Shown: piece by piece, positions 7,093 through 14,903 of the stretch
How positions within the stretch are numbered: the first letter of the stretch is position 1
Layout: each line of letters begins with the position of its first letter
NCBI RefSeq assembly: GCF_900105555.1
Contig: NZ_FNTZ01000001.1
Coordinates: 1,736,001 to 1,800,000 of the forward strand
Reading direction: 5' to 3'
Length of the DNA stretch: 64,000 bases
Source of the DNA: Pseudomonas coleopterorum
GTDB lineage: Bacteria; Pseudomonadota; Gammaproteobacteria; Pseudomonadales; Pseudomonadaceae
The notes under the pieces: model-generated
Database searches by the model: none
Seen by the model: only the letters and a program-made list of their open reading frames with translations
What the model was told of the DNA's origin: nothing
Translations under genes and position numbers: made by a program

Positions 7093-8658
7093 ATGGAGCA
7101 AGTGGTAAAGCGTATAGATGCAGGGTTCTCGGTGGCGGGCCAGCTCGAGCCGGGTGATCTGCCGCAGGTGCGGGCGCAAGGCTTCGCCAGCGTGATCTGC
7201 AATCGTCCGGATCAAGAGGGTGGGGCGGAGCAACCCGATCATCTGGCCATGGAGCGCACGGCCCTCGCTTCAGGGTTGGAATTTCACTATCTGCCTGTGG
7301 CCAGCTCCGGTGCAACCGATGCGCAGGGTCAAGCGCTGAAGGCACTGCTGGGGCGGCTGCCCAAGCCCATTCTTGCCTACTGCCGTACCGGCAATCGATC
7401 CGCCAGACTCTACGAGCTGGCAACCAAGGGCAGCCCTGAAACCCGGCAGTACGAGGTCGTGATCATGGGCGGTGGTTCTGCCGGCATCGCTGCCGCGGCC
7501 AGTCTGCTCAAGCGGGATGCGTCGCTACGCGTTGCGATCGTCGAGCCCGCCAGCGAGCATTACTACCAGCCCGCCTGGACGCTCGTGGGCGGGGGCGCCT
7601 ACAACATCGATGACACCTTGCGTCCAATGGCCAGCGTCATTCCCCAGGGCGCGCACTGGATCAAGGCGTCGGTATCGGCCTTCGCGCCCGGCCGTCAGCG
7701 TGTGTTGCTCAGCGATGGTACCGAGCTGGGTTACCAGCAGCTCATCGTCTGCCCCGGCCTGCAGCTGGCCTGGGAGAAAATCGAGGGTCTCGAAGACACC
7801 CTTGGCAAGCATGGGGTGACCTCGAACTACCGACACGACCTGGCGCCCTACACCTGGGAACTGGTGCGCGCTCTGCGCAGCGGGAACGTCTTGTTCAGCC
7901 AGCCAGCGATGCCGATCAAATGCGCAGGCGCACCGCAGAAGGCGATGTACCTGTCCTGCGATCACTGGCGCAAGGAGGGCGTGCTGAAGTCGATTTCCGT
8001 GGAATTCAACCTGGCGGGGCCTGCGTTGTTCGGGGTTGCCACATTCGTCGCCCCGCTGATGAAGTACGTCGAAGCGTACGGCGCAGCACTGGCCTTTCAG
8101 TCCAATCTGGTCAAGGTCGATGGTCCCGGCAAGACCGCCTGGTTCGATGTCACGGACGCGCACGGCAATGTGACCCGTGTGCAGAAGCGTTTCGATGTCC
8201 TGCACGTCGTGCCACCCCAACAAGCGCCGGATGTGATTCGTCGCAGCGAACTGGCCGACAAGGCAGGCTGGTTCGAGGTCGACCCGGCGACCTTGCAGCA
8301 TCCGCGCTATCCGGAAATCTTCGCCGCAGGCGATGTCTGCGGCACCAGCAACGCCAAGACTGCTGCGGCAGCCCGCAAGCAGGTTGTGGTGGTTGCAGAA
8401 AACCTCATTGCATTGCGCAAGGGCCTTGAACTGCCTCGTCGTTACGACGGTTACGGTTCGTGTCCGCTTACCGTCGAGAAGGGCAAGGTCATATTGGCCG
8501 AATTCGGCTACGGCGGGAAACTGCTGCCGACGTTTCCCATGGACCCGACCATACCGCGTAGGTCGGCGTGGTTCCTCAAGGCGCGGTTGCTGCCATGGTT
8601 CTATTGGAACGGCATGCTCAAGGGGCGCGAGTGGTTCACCGACTGCGCCTCGAAGTGA
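7093..8658 (+). CDS. Fusion of DUF442 phosphatase-like domain and sulfide:quinone oxidoreductase
   Basis: This 521-residue protein has two parts. Residues 1-112 form the beta-lactamase-hydrolase-associated phosphatase-like domain (DUF442/TIGR01244 type), with the active-site loop YCRTGNRSA and Cys97. Residues ~120-521 are a flavoprotein of the SQR family: FAD-binding VIMGGGSAGIAAA (from about residue 123), Cys residues in LIVCPGLQL and MPIKCAGAPQKA, and the FAD motif IFAAGDVCGTSNAKTAAA. SQR oxidises sulfide at the membrane face and passes electrons to quinone. In many bacteria the DUF442 domain is attached to Blh; here it is on the SQR. The TauE gene follows 4 bases later. Confidence 0.88.
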   Translation: MEQVVKRIDAGFSVAGQLEPGDLPQVRAQGFASVICNRPDQEGGAEQPDHLAMERTALASGLEFHYLPVASSGATDAQGQALKALLGRLPKPILAYCRTGNRSARLYELATKGSPETRQYEVVIMGGGSAGIAAAASLLKRDASLRVAIVEPASEHYYQPAWTLVGGGAYNIDDTLRPMASVIPQGAHWIKASVSAFAPGRQRVLLSDGTELGYQQLIVCPGLQLAWEKIEGLEDTLGKHGVTSNYRHDLAPYTWELVRALRSGNVLFSQPAMPIKCAGAPQKAMYLSCDHWRKEGVLKSISVEFNLAGPALFGVATFVAPLMKYVEAYGAALAFQSNLVKVDGPGKTAWFDVTDAHGNVTRVQKRFDVLHVVPPQQAPDVIRRSELADKAGWFEVDPATLQHPRYPEIFAAGDVCGTSNAKTAAAARKQVVVVAENLIALRKGLELPRRYDGYGSCPLTVEKGKVILAEFGYGGKLLPTFPMDPTIPRRSAWFLKARLLPWFYWNGMLKGREWFTDCASK

Positions 8659-8662
8659 GCGG

Positions 8663-9460
8663 ATGCTGACGTTCCTGCTGGGGGCCTGCGTGGGCCTGGT
8701 GCTGGGGCTCACCGGCGCAGGTGGTGGCATCCTGGCGATTCCGGCGCTGACTCTGGGGCTGGGTTGGTCGGTGACCCAGGCCACGCCCGTCGCCTTGCTT
8801 GCGGTCGGCAGCGCGGCGCTGATCGGCGCGATGCAGGGGCTGCGCCAAGGCCTGGTGCGCTACAAGGCGGCAGCCACCATGGCCGCCGTAGGCTGGTTGG
8901 TTGCGCCGCTGGGACTTTACGCCGCCGCGCGAGTCCCTGGCACAGTGCTGATGATCTTGTTCGCCGCAGTCATGCTGGTGGTGGCTTGTCGGATGTACCT
9001 GCAGGCCAGGGCAGACAGCGAAGCGCAAGGCACGTTGCAGCGTAACTGCATGCTCGATCCTGCCACGGGCCGACTCGACTGGAATGCCCGCTGCCTGGCC
9101 ACCCTCGCCTCGATTGGCGCAGCGTCGGGATTTCTGACCGGCCTGTTGGGCGTGGGGGGAGGATTTCTCATCGTCCCCGCCTTTCGAAAGTTCAGCGATG
9201 TGCGCATGCACGGTGTGGTCGCCACCTCGTTGATGGTCGTCACGCTGGTCTCGCTGGGCACCTTGGGCCATCTGTTCAGCCAGGGGGTTACGTTTTCATC
9301 GGCAGGCGCCTTGTTCACCGTATCGGCACTGGTCGGGATGATTGGTGGTCGCCTTGCGGCGCCGAACCTGCCTGCACGGCTTTTGCAGCAAATGTTTTCT
9401 GTGCTCTGCGTCTGCGTGAGCCTGCTGATGCTGGGCAAGGCTTTCCTTGCCATTGGATGA
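8663..9460 (+). CDS. TauE/SafE-family membrane transporter (sulfite/sulfur anion exporter)
   Basis: This 265-residue protein has about eight hydrophobic segments in two repeats, each starting with the family's glycine-rich motif: GLTGAGGGILAIPAL near residue 13 and GLLGVGGGFLIVPAF near residue 155. TauE/SafE proteins export sulfite, sulfoacetate or related anions. Position directly after the SQR fusion supports export of sulfite formed by Blh. The ATG at 8663 is chosen because it follows the SQR stop by 4 bases and begins the first membrane helix; the open frame extends upstream only as a shadow of the SQR gene. Confidence 0.87.
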   Translation: MLTFLLGACVGLVLGLTGAGGGILAIPALTLGLGWSVTQATPVALLAVGSAALIGAMQGLRQGLVRYKAAATMAAVGWLVAPLGLYAAARVPGTVLMILFAAVMLVVACRMYLQARADSEAQGTLQRNCMLDPATGRLDWNARCLATLASIGAASGFLTGLLGVGGGFLIVPAFRKFSDVRMHGVVATSLMVVTLVSLGTLGHLFSQGVTFSSAGALFTVSALVGMIGGRLAAPNLPARLLQQMFSVLCVCVSLLMLGKAFLAIG

Positions 9461-9614
9461 GCGGTCCAGACAGCTAATGCTGCAGTGCTGCCCGAAGGAT
9501 GCCGCTCGTGCGGGCATGCGCCGGTGCATCATCCGACCCCTGCATGCTTGAAGGAAAAATCCCACAACGCAGGGTTCCCATTTCCCGCAGCCCTCGTTAT
9601 GCTTCCGCCTACTA

Positions 9615-9630
9615 CTGGATATGCATACAG
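9615..9630 (+). promoter_or_regulatory. LexA (SOS) box before DUF1654 gene
   Basis: CTGGATATGCATACAG fits CTG-N10-CAG with an AT-rich centre, and the flanks (TA before, CT after) extend the match to the LexA consensus. It lies 14 bases before the preferred ATG at 9645. The 150 bases before it (9461-9614) show no gene or other clear signal. Confidence 0.75.
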
Positions 9631-9644
9631 CTTCAGGGGGCGGT

Positions 9645-9989
9645 ATGGTGGGGCACGTGGAGGCGGCGCACGAGGAGCGCCAAGGATTGACAGGGATGGA
9701 GCGCCTGAGCTTGCGCGTGTCCGAAATGATCAATCATCCGATCGCCCAACTTCAGCGATGGGTGACTATTGCCAGGCTGGACAGCGATGGCGACAGGGAA
9801 TGGCACGAGGTGCTGGGCATACTGGCGGATACCGACGAACTGGAGTTGTCGCACAATGATGACGGTAGCGTAACGGTCCGGTGGGAGGAGCCCGAGAAGA
9901 AAGGCCGGCCGGGCGTGGATGAATGGGAGCAGGATAGCCAGGTGGAAACGGATCCCTGGGCCTCCGACTCCAGATCGGCGCCATTCTGA
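9645..9989 (+). CDS. DUF1654-family protein, SOS-controlled
   Basis: This 114-residue protein matches the DUF1654 family found in Pseudomonas prophages: MERLSLRVSEMINHP, AQLQRWVTIARL and a C-terminal acidic tail (VRWEEPEKKGRP). The ATG at 9645 follows GGGGGCGG. An earlier ATG at 9621 lies inside the LexA box and is unlikely; the ATG at 9696 is the other option. Its SOS box suggests induction with the prophage. Molecular function is unknown for the family. Confidence 0.72.
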   Translation: MVGHVEAAHEERQGLTGMERLSLRVSEMINHPIAQLQRWVTIARLDSDGDREWHEVLGILADTDELELSHNDDGSVTVRWEEPEKKGRPGVDEWEQDSQVETDPWASDSRSAPF

Positions 9990-10037
9990 ATGTGAATGTA
10001 CAGATAGCGCCTGCCTTTATTGAGCTTCAGCCGCCCG

Positions 10038-10865
10038 TCAAACGGGCTGCCCATTCCACACGTACAACACCCGGGCCAGGATGTGCGTATCGTCTACGCG
10101 GATTTCTTCCGGGTCGTGATGCTCGTTGTCCGAGATCATCTTGAACCGATCCTTGCCTTTCTTCTGAAGACGCTTCACATAGAGCATCTCATCGTGGGAG
10201 AAAAGGTAGATGCCGTCGCCGGTGAACTCGCGAATCGTCACATCCACCAGCAGGGGATCGCGATCCTTGATCGTCGGCGCCATCGACTGGCCCCAGCCGG
10301 TGATCATCTTCAGATGAAAGTGCTCCTTGAACCTGACCCCCATCTCGCGAAGGTGCTGCGGGCTGACCCTGATGTCCTGGAGCATTTCCGGGTATTCATG
10401 GGGAATCTGCCCGCCACCCATGGCGGCGCGCACGTCGTAATGGGCAATCCACACCTCATCCCCGATCTGGCCAGGGCGCGAGAAATCGACCGTGATGACG
10501 TTGTCTCCATGCTCGGCAGTGGCAAGAATCCTTTGCTTCAAGCCTTCCGGCAGTTTGGAAGCGCGCGCCAGCATGTCCTTCACCAGCGCTATGGCCGAAG
10601 CCGGCTCGGCCTGTGCTGCCGAGTCCTGGGTCGCGGCAGCATCCAGTGGCGCATAGCCTCTCAATTGATCGGTGCTGATCCGAAAGTGATCGGCGATCGG
10701 CCGCACCTGGGTGTCGGTCGGGTTCTTGATTCCCTTGGGGCCGTTGGGCTTGAGTATTCGCGAGATCGTGGGCTGACCGACCTTCGTCAGGGCTGAAAGC
10801 CTGGCCTGGTTCAGTCCTTCGCGAGCCATCAGCTCGGCCAGAATTTTATCGATAGTTTTATGCAT
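10038..10865 (-). CDS. CI-like phage repressor with S24 autoprotease domain
   Basis: This 275-residue protein has an N-terminal helix-turn-helix (residues ~17-40, LNQARLSALTKVGQPTISRI) and a C-terminal S24 domain with nucleophile Ser194 in GWGQSMAPTI and Lys231 in MLYVKRL. Such repressors keep a prophage silent and self-cleave when RecA is activated. Start at 10865 (MHKTIDK) is preferred over longer frames because GAGG precedes it and homologues begin there. It faces the replication genes across a region full of GTGCAT half-sites. This marks the early control region of the second phage-like island. Confidence 0.92.
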   Translation of the reverse strand: MHKTIDKILAELMAREGLNQARLSALTKVGQPTISRILKPNGPKGIKNPTDTQVRPIADHFRISTDQLRGYAPLDAAATQDSAAQAEPASAIALVKDMLARASKLPEGLKQRILATAEHGDNVITVDFSRPGQIGDEVWIAHYDVRAAMGGGQIPHEYPEMLQDIRVSPQHLREMGVRFKEHFHLKMITGWGQSMAPTIKDRDPLLVDVTIREFTGDGIYLFSHDEMLYVKRLQKKGKDRFKMISDNEHHDPEEIRVDDTHILARVLYVWNGQPV

Positions 10866-10888
10866 GAGTGCAATCCTCGCTTCAGGCG

Positions 10889-10948
10889 GTGCATACATCA
10901 AGGATGCACTCTGTTTACAAGTATGCACCAGTGCATTATTGTGTGCAT
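10889..10948 (+). promoter_or_regulatory. Operator region of the phage repressor
   Basis: Three GTGCAT-based sites lie in the intergenic region: GTGCAT-N9-ATGCAC (10889-10909), a perfect palindrome ATGCACCAGTGCAT (10923-10936), and a further GTGCAT (10943-10948). Repeated palindromes between a CI-type gene and divergent replication genes are the standard lambdoid operator layout. The repressor presumably binds here and represses the gene at 10972. Confidence 0.75.
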
Positions 10949-10971
10949 ATATTTACAGGGAGAGTCAGTAA

Positions 10972-11727
10972 ATGGCCCGTATCCGCACCGTCAAACCCGA
11001 GTTCTGGTCGAGCGAGCAGGTCATGTCCTGCCGCCCATTGGCCCGTCTGCTGTTCATTGGTCTTTGGAATTTCTGCGACGACGGCGGCAACCATCCGCTG
11101 TCACCCAGGACGATCAAGGCGCTCGTGTTTCCCGGCGATGACATGACCAGCGATGAGGTCAGCGAACTGTTGGGCGAGCTGGAAGGCGCCCATCTGACGC
11201 GTCGCTACACCGTCGAGGGCAAGCAGTACTTGCATGTCATGGGCTGGAAGCATCAGAAGATCGAGAAAAAGAACTTCAGGCATCCGCCTTTTCCCGCGGC
11301 GCTCTACGACGAATCGTCGAGCGGTCGTCGACCGCTCGACGCCGGAAGGGAAGGGAATGGAACAGGAGAAGATCAACACAACTCGCTCGGCGCGGGCGTT
11401 GAACATCCCCCTGAATCAGTCGATCCCACAGCGGCTTGCCAGATGAGCCTCGAGTGGAAGCCCGACCCGCGCTTGCTGGCCGCCTTCGCCAAACGCATGG
11501 GTCTGGCCGAGGCGCTGTTCACGCATGAGGCCATCGGTGCGTTCGTCTGTCACTACGCCGCCTCTGGCCGTTTCGAGACGCCGCTGGCCTGGGTGAGTCT
11601 GCTGGTGAAGTGGATCAAGCGCGATGCGGCCACCGGCGCGAGCGTCCATCCGTTCCCGTTGCGCAAGGCCAGCGAGCCTGATTTCGATGACACTTCGTGG
11701 GCCGAAGGGCTGATGGTGAAGGCATGA
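10972..11727 (+). CDS. Phage replication initiator, DnaT/O-like
   Basis: This 251-residue protein begins with ARIRTVKPEFWSSEQV, typical of phage replication proteins with a winged-helix DNA-binding N-domain (residues 1-110). A linker rich in Gly/Ser follows, then a DnaT-like C-domain (residues ~155-215, LEWKPDPRLLAAFAKRMG). In such modules it melts the origin and recruits the helicase loader. It is the first gene of the early operon, controlled by the GTGCAT operators, and overlaps the P-like gene (ATGA at 11724). A GGGAGAG ribosome site precedes the ATG. Confidence 0.82.
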   Translation: MARIRTVKPEFWSSEQVMSCRPLARLLFIGLWNFCDDGGNHPLSPRTIKALVFPGDDMTSDEVSELLGELEGAHLTRRYTVEGKQYLHVMGWKHQKIEKKNFRHPPFPAALYDESSSGRRPLDAGREGNGTGEDQHNSLGAGVEHPPESVDPTAACQMSLEWKPDPRLLAAFAKRMGLAEALFTHEAIGAFVCHYAASGRFETPLAWVSLLVKWIKRDAATGASVHPFPLRKASEPDFDDTSWAEGLMVKA

Positions 11728-12422
11728 AATCAGTGAATCAGTTGCTGGCATCCGCTCACAATCTGCCTGCGGTCGAGACGGTCCAGGCTGTGCCGGTTTC
11801 GGCCGAAACCACCGCAGTCGTCAATGCACTGTTTCGCAAGCTGCGCGGAATCTTCCCGGCCTGGCGCCAGGCGTGGCCATCGACCGAGGCACTGAACGCG
11901 GCGAAGGAAGAGTGGATCCAGGGGTTCGCGGCGCAGGGTATCCGTTCGCTGGAGCAGATCGAGTTCGGTATCCAGAACTGCCGCAAGGCGCAGAAGCCGT
12001 TCGCACCAAGCGTGGGTGAGTTCATCGCCATGTGCAGGCCAGGCCCCGAATGCCTGGGCATGCCGTCGGCGATGGAGGCGTGGATCGAAGTGCTGATGGG
12101 CACTTACAGCCATGAGGGCGTCCATCTGGCGGCCAGGGCCACCGGTTTGTTCGATCTGCGTGGGGCCAGGCCGGACGATAAAGGCCTGCGCCAGCGCTTC
12201 GACCGTCACTATGCGGTCATCCTGCTGCGCGCGCAGGCGGGCCGCCCCATGGAAGCCGTGATCCAGATTGACCAGGAGCGGCGCAAGACCAAGCTGCAGC
12301 GTGCTGATGAACACGCCGATCGTCAGGTGCAGGCGAGGATGATTCAGCAGGGTATTCCAGCGGACGGTACTCAGGCCCGCGAGCTGCTGATGGCGACAGT
12401 GGGCAAGCGGAGCATTTCGTAA
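11724..12422 (+). CDS. Phage replication protein P-like helicase loader
   Basis: This 232-residue protein matches lambda P-type proteins that bring host DnaB helicase to the phage origin: VVNALFRKLRGIFPAWRQAW, FGIQNCRKAQKPFAPSVGEF and IAMCRPGPE in the first 120 residues, with a basic helical C-terminus. The start at 11724 overlaps the preceding stop by ATGA, so translation is coupled. Together with the DnaT-like gene this is a complete lambdoid replication pair. Confidence 0.85.
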   Translation: MKSVNQLLASAHNLPAVETVQAVPVSAETTAVVNALFRKLRGIFPAWRQAWPSTEALNAAKEEWIQGFAAQGIRSLEQIEFGIQNCRKAQKPFAPSVGEFIAMCRPGPECLGMPSAMEAWIEVLMGTYSHEGVHLAARATGLFDLRGARPDDKGLRQRFDRHYAVILLRAQAGRPMEAVIQIDQERRKTKLQRADEHADRQVQARMIQQGIPADGTQARELLMATVGKRSIS

Positions 12423-12456
12423 TGACTGACTGCGGCGAATTCAAGGAGAGCACAGC

Positions 12457-13050
12457 ATGATGCAACTCAACAACGCCCGGTCAGCCTGGCACGACGCTTT
12501 GTATAGCCCATGGGACCGCCAAGGTGCGCACTTCGAACAGATCGGCCGTCTGGGCTGCTCGGTGCAAAAGACCGCGAAGTCGATCAACAGCCGGCACGCG
12601 ATGCACCAGTCGATCTCGGCGCGGATCCAGCAGGCGATCGCAACACTGCCGGGTTATCTGCAGGCCTTTGGCAACCATCTGTACAGTCCGCTCAGCGATA
12701 TCGATGAGCAAGAAGAGGCGCAGGAGCGCGTGCTGCACATCGCTTATGCCGCCGGCCCGAAGATGACGGCGCGCAAGTTGGAGAAGGCGCGGTATGTGGC
12801 TCAAGTGGTGCTGTTGCGCTACAAGCGTCTGAACCAGGGCGGGCAGGGGGAGGGGATCGACCCTCTACCAACAGTGGAGAAGATGCGCGAGTACATTCTG
12901 GAAACTTCAGGGGTGCGACTGGTGGGTGATCAGTGGGCCAGGGACTGGGGAAGTTTCGTCGATCGCTGTTTCGATGCCTGCAGCCAACTGGATAAGGCTG
13001 CGTTGACGCCCGTTGCAAAAACAATCGCTGCCATGAAAGAAGTTGCTTGA
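12457..13050 (+). CDS. Conserved phage protein in the antiterminator Q position
   Basis: This 197-residue, mostly helical protein is preceded by AAGGAG. Segments RLGCSVQKTAKSINSR, ARKLEKARYVAQVVLLRYKR and the C-terminal WGSFVDRCFDACSQLDKAAL show no enzyme motif. Its place after O/P-like genes and before two terminators and the late/lysis genes is where lambdoid phages encode the late antiterminator Q. Basic, helix-rich composition fits nucleic-acid binding. Assignment as Q is positional inference only. Confidence 0.55.
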   Translation: MMQLNNARSAWHDALYSPWDRQGAHFEQIGRLGCSVQKTAKSINSRHAMHQSISARIQQAIATLPGYLQAFGNHLYSPLSDIDEQEEAQERVLHIAYAAGPKMTARKLEKARYVAQVVLLRYKRLNQGGQGEGIDPLPTVEKMREYILETSGVRLVGDQWARDWGSFVDRCFDACSQLDKAALTPVAKTIAAMKEVA

Positions 13051-13133
13051 TCTTTTGTCGGCGCTCAGGCATCATTTTCCCATCTTGAGCATTTCGTCTT
13101 CATAACCTTGCTCCAAGAAAATCACTTTAAAGA

Positions 13134-13157
13134 CCCGACCTAGCGTCGGGTTTTTTT
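13134..13157 (+). terminator. Rho-independent terminator after the Q-position gene
   Basis: CCCGAC (13134-13139), loop CTAGC, GTCGGG (13145-13150), then seven T. It ends the early operon of the island. Confidence 0.85.
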
Positions 13158-13177
13158 ATGCCTGACAGAAACCTGAG

Positions 13178-13200
13178 AGCCCCGAACATTTCGGGGCTTT
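13178..13200 (+). terminator. Second stem-loop/terminator in tandem
   Basis: Perfect 9-bp stem AGCCCCGAA (13178-13186) and TTCGGGGCT (13190-13198) with loop CAT and a short T run. Two terminators in a row between a Q-position gene and the late genes fit an antitermination target. The remaining gap to 13336 shows no gene. Confidence 0.7.
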
Positions 13201-13336
13201 CGCGTTTCTGCACTTCGCAAAAATGAAGCGTTGCGTTCGCGGGCGCCGTAACTCGCAAAGGACCCGCCTGCACGCTTGCCACCTCCAATGGCCCAGCCGC
13301 GGCGTGCAACGTAGCTGAAATCAAAGGACTTAGCAG

Positions 13337-13522
13337 ATGTTGAAAGACTGCCGATGCGGTAAATGCAAACGACTGCTTGCCCGCATGGGCGAGTTCACTG
13401 AGCTCCAGATCAAATGTACCCGCTGCGGGACGTTGAATCATGTGAAGGCCACGAGCCTCGAGCGATCGCCTGTGAGCGACACGAAAGCGGAATCCTCCGC
13501 ATCAAACTCAACTCAAAGGTGA
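13337..13522 (+). CDS. Com-family zinc-finger regulator
   Basis: This 61-residue protein has two CxxC pairs, CRCGKCKRLLAR and IKCTRCGTLNHVKA, the zinc finger of the Com family. Phage Mu Com binds mRNA and activates translation of mom. The start has AAAGGA upstream. No mom-like modification gene is nearby; instead the alginate lyase gene follows after 6 bases, so Com may act on that message. The C-terminal tail is Ser-rich and disordered. Confidence 0.85.
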   Translation: MLKDCRCGKCKRLLARMGEFTELQIKCTRCGTLNHVKATSLERSPVSDTKAESSASNSTQR

Positions 13523-13528
13523 CTTCAC

Positions 13529-14257
13529 ATGGCAACTTCCCCAATCGATCTTCACTGGTCCCTGACCACCCCCGAAGCTGACGGCGACTCGGCCAAGACC
13601 TACACGCCCTCGCAAGTAGCGGCTATCACCGGCAACAAGTACTTCGAGATCACCGACAGCTACCTGCGGTTCACGGCGCCGGTCAATGGTTTCACCACCG
13701 CACGATCCACCAAGACCCGTAGCGAGTTCCGGGAATACAAGCCCGGCACCAATCAGGAGTGGAACTGGGAAGCTACCGGCGGCACCCATGCCATGGGTGC
13801 GTCGCTGGTCGTCAACAGTGTTCCCGACAAGGTAGACACGCGAGAAGGCTCGGTATACATCGGCCAGATCCATGTCGACAATGGCGAGAGCCCGCTTTTC
13901 AAATTCACCTACGAAAAAGAGCGCGCGCCTGCGACGACTTACAAGGTGGTGGCCTCCTTCCGCGCAGACCCGGCCAAGGATCCTGTCAACAGTGATCTGT
14001 TCAAAGGCATCGCGAAGGGTGCCCGGATCCAGTACTACGTCAAAGTCAGTTCGACCGGGGAACTCACCGCCTATGTTCAAGTGGGCGAGGTGCGCGAGAA
14101 CTTTGCCGGGGATCTGGCGCTGTGGCTGCAACAGAGCACGGCGCCGCTGTTCTACTTCAAGGCCGGTGTCTACAACAACTCCACTGCTACCAGCACCGTG
14201 GAGGACGCCAACCAATCCGAAGCGCTGTTTTATAAACTGACCACTACCCACGCCTGA
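13529..14257 (+). CDS. PL7-family alginate lyase (phage-borne)
   Basis: This 242-residue protein carries all three signatures of polysaccharide lyase family 7: RSEFR (residues 64-68; usual form RxELR), QIH (113-115) and YFKAGVYNN (209-217; usual YFKAGxYxQ). Gln113, His115 and Tyr215 are the expected catalytic residues, so it should cleave alginate by beta-elimination. It is a single catalytic domain of normal length with no signal peptide, so the enzyme would be released by lysis or carried on a particle. It lies between Com and the holin-like gene in the island's lysis block. Alginate is the capsule polysaccharide of many pseudomonads. Confidence 0.88.
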   Translation: MATSPIDLHWSLTTPEADGDSAKTYTPSQVAAITGNKYFEITDSYLRFTAPVNGFTTARSTKTRSEFREYKPGTNQEWNWEATGGTHAMGASLVVNSVPDKVDTREGSVYIGQIHVDNGESPLFKFTYEKERAPATTYKVVASFRADPAKDPVNSDLFKGIAKGARIQYYVKVSSTGELTAYVQVGEVRENFAGDLALWLQQSTAPLFYFKAGVYNNSTATSTVEDANQSEALFYKLTTTHA

Positions 14258-14268
14258 CGGTCTTGGAG

Positions 14269-14413
14269 GTCGCGGATGCTGCTGCCATAACGAAGGCATC
14301 CGCGACATCCTTGCGCAACAGCAAGCGTCACACCCTATTTCAGCGAGGCCGGGAGACAACGTGTCTCGACCGGCTCGCAACCCCATCAAACGCTTTTTTG
14401 GAAAGAGCGTTTG
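14269..14413 (+). promoter_or_regulatory. Three consecutive hairpins between lyase and holin-like gene
   Basis: Stem 1: GTCGCGGATGC (14269-14279) with GCATCCGCGAC (14296-14306), 11 bp perfect. Stem 2: GCCGGGAGAC (14348-14357) with GTCTC-GA-CCGGC (14363-14374). Stem 3: CAAACGCT (14387-14394) with AGCGTTTG (14406-14413). The 185-bp gap has no convincing gene, though a frame runs through it into the holin-like gene. The structures may terminate or regulate the lysis message. Confidence 0.5.
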
Positions 14414-14442
14414 TATCCCACTTCAAACTTACCGGAGCACTT

Positions 14443-14814
14443 ATGGACCCTAACGACCTCGGCCCGGGCACAGCCGCGTGGCTGGGCGGGACGGGCACCG
14501 TATTGCTGGGCGGATTTCTCTGGCTGCGCAAGTTCCTGTCCAGGGATGCCACCGATAGGGCAATGGACAAAGCCGATATCGATACCGTCCGCCGGCTCAC
14601 GGAATTGCTCGACGCCGAACGCATGGCCCGCAGGGAATCCGACGCCCGCGCCGATCAATTCGCCAAGGAACGCAATGCACTTGCCGCTGCAGTGGGCCGC
14701 ATGGAAGGCAAGATAGAGGCCCTCACCGGGCAGGTCGCTCAGCTCACGGACAAGGTCACTACGCAAAGTGCCGAGATCGCTCGACTGCGATCACAGCTCG
14801 GTGGCTCGGTTTGA
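14443..14814 (+). CDS. Holin-like protein: one membrane helix plus coiled coil
   Basis: This 123-residue protein starts at ATG 14443 after CCGGAG. Residues ~9-26 (TAAWLGGTGTVLLGGFLWL) form one membrane segment. Residues ~45-118 form a long charged coiled coil (RRLTELLDAERMARRESDAR, then VGRMEGKIEALTGQVAQLTD). It lies just before the endolysin, where a holin is expected. Known holins usually have shorter tails, so a pinholin or lysis accessory role is possible. The open frame upstream of 14443 is not convincing coding sequence. Confidence 0.6.
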   Translation: MDPNDLGPGTAAWLGGTGTVLLGGFLWLRKFLSRDATDRAMDKADIDTVRRLTELLDAERMARRESDARADQFAKERNALAAAVGRMEGKIEALTGQVAQLTDKVTTQSAEIARLRSQLGGSV

Positions 14815-14865
14815 TGGACACAAGCGCAATGGCGCGTATCGCACCTCACCGCTCACATCTCCTAT

Positions 14866-14888
14866 CCCGCCGCGTGCGGGTTTTTTTT
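14866..14888 (+). terminator. Terminator directly before endolysin copy 2
   Basis: CCCGC (14866-14870), loop CGCGT, GCGGG (14876-14880), eight T. It ends 15 bases before the endolysin ATG, exactly as at 2839-2862, and the two terminator-leader segments are recognisably homologous. Confidence 0.8.
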
Positions 14889-14903
14889 CGTCTGGAGGAA
14901 CAC

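Noticed and set aside
7525..8784. 419-codon minus-strand frame opposite the SQR fusion
   Set aside because: No recognisable domain, and the sense strand encodes a clear flavoprotein.
9461..9614. Search for an att-like direct repeat at the borders of the second phage-like island
   Set aside because: No repeat shared with 15896-15941 could be seen by eye; borders of the island remain undefined.
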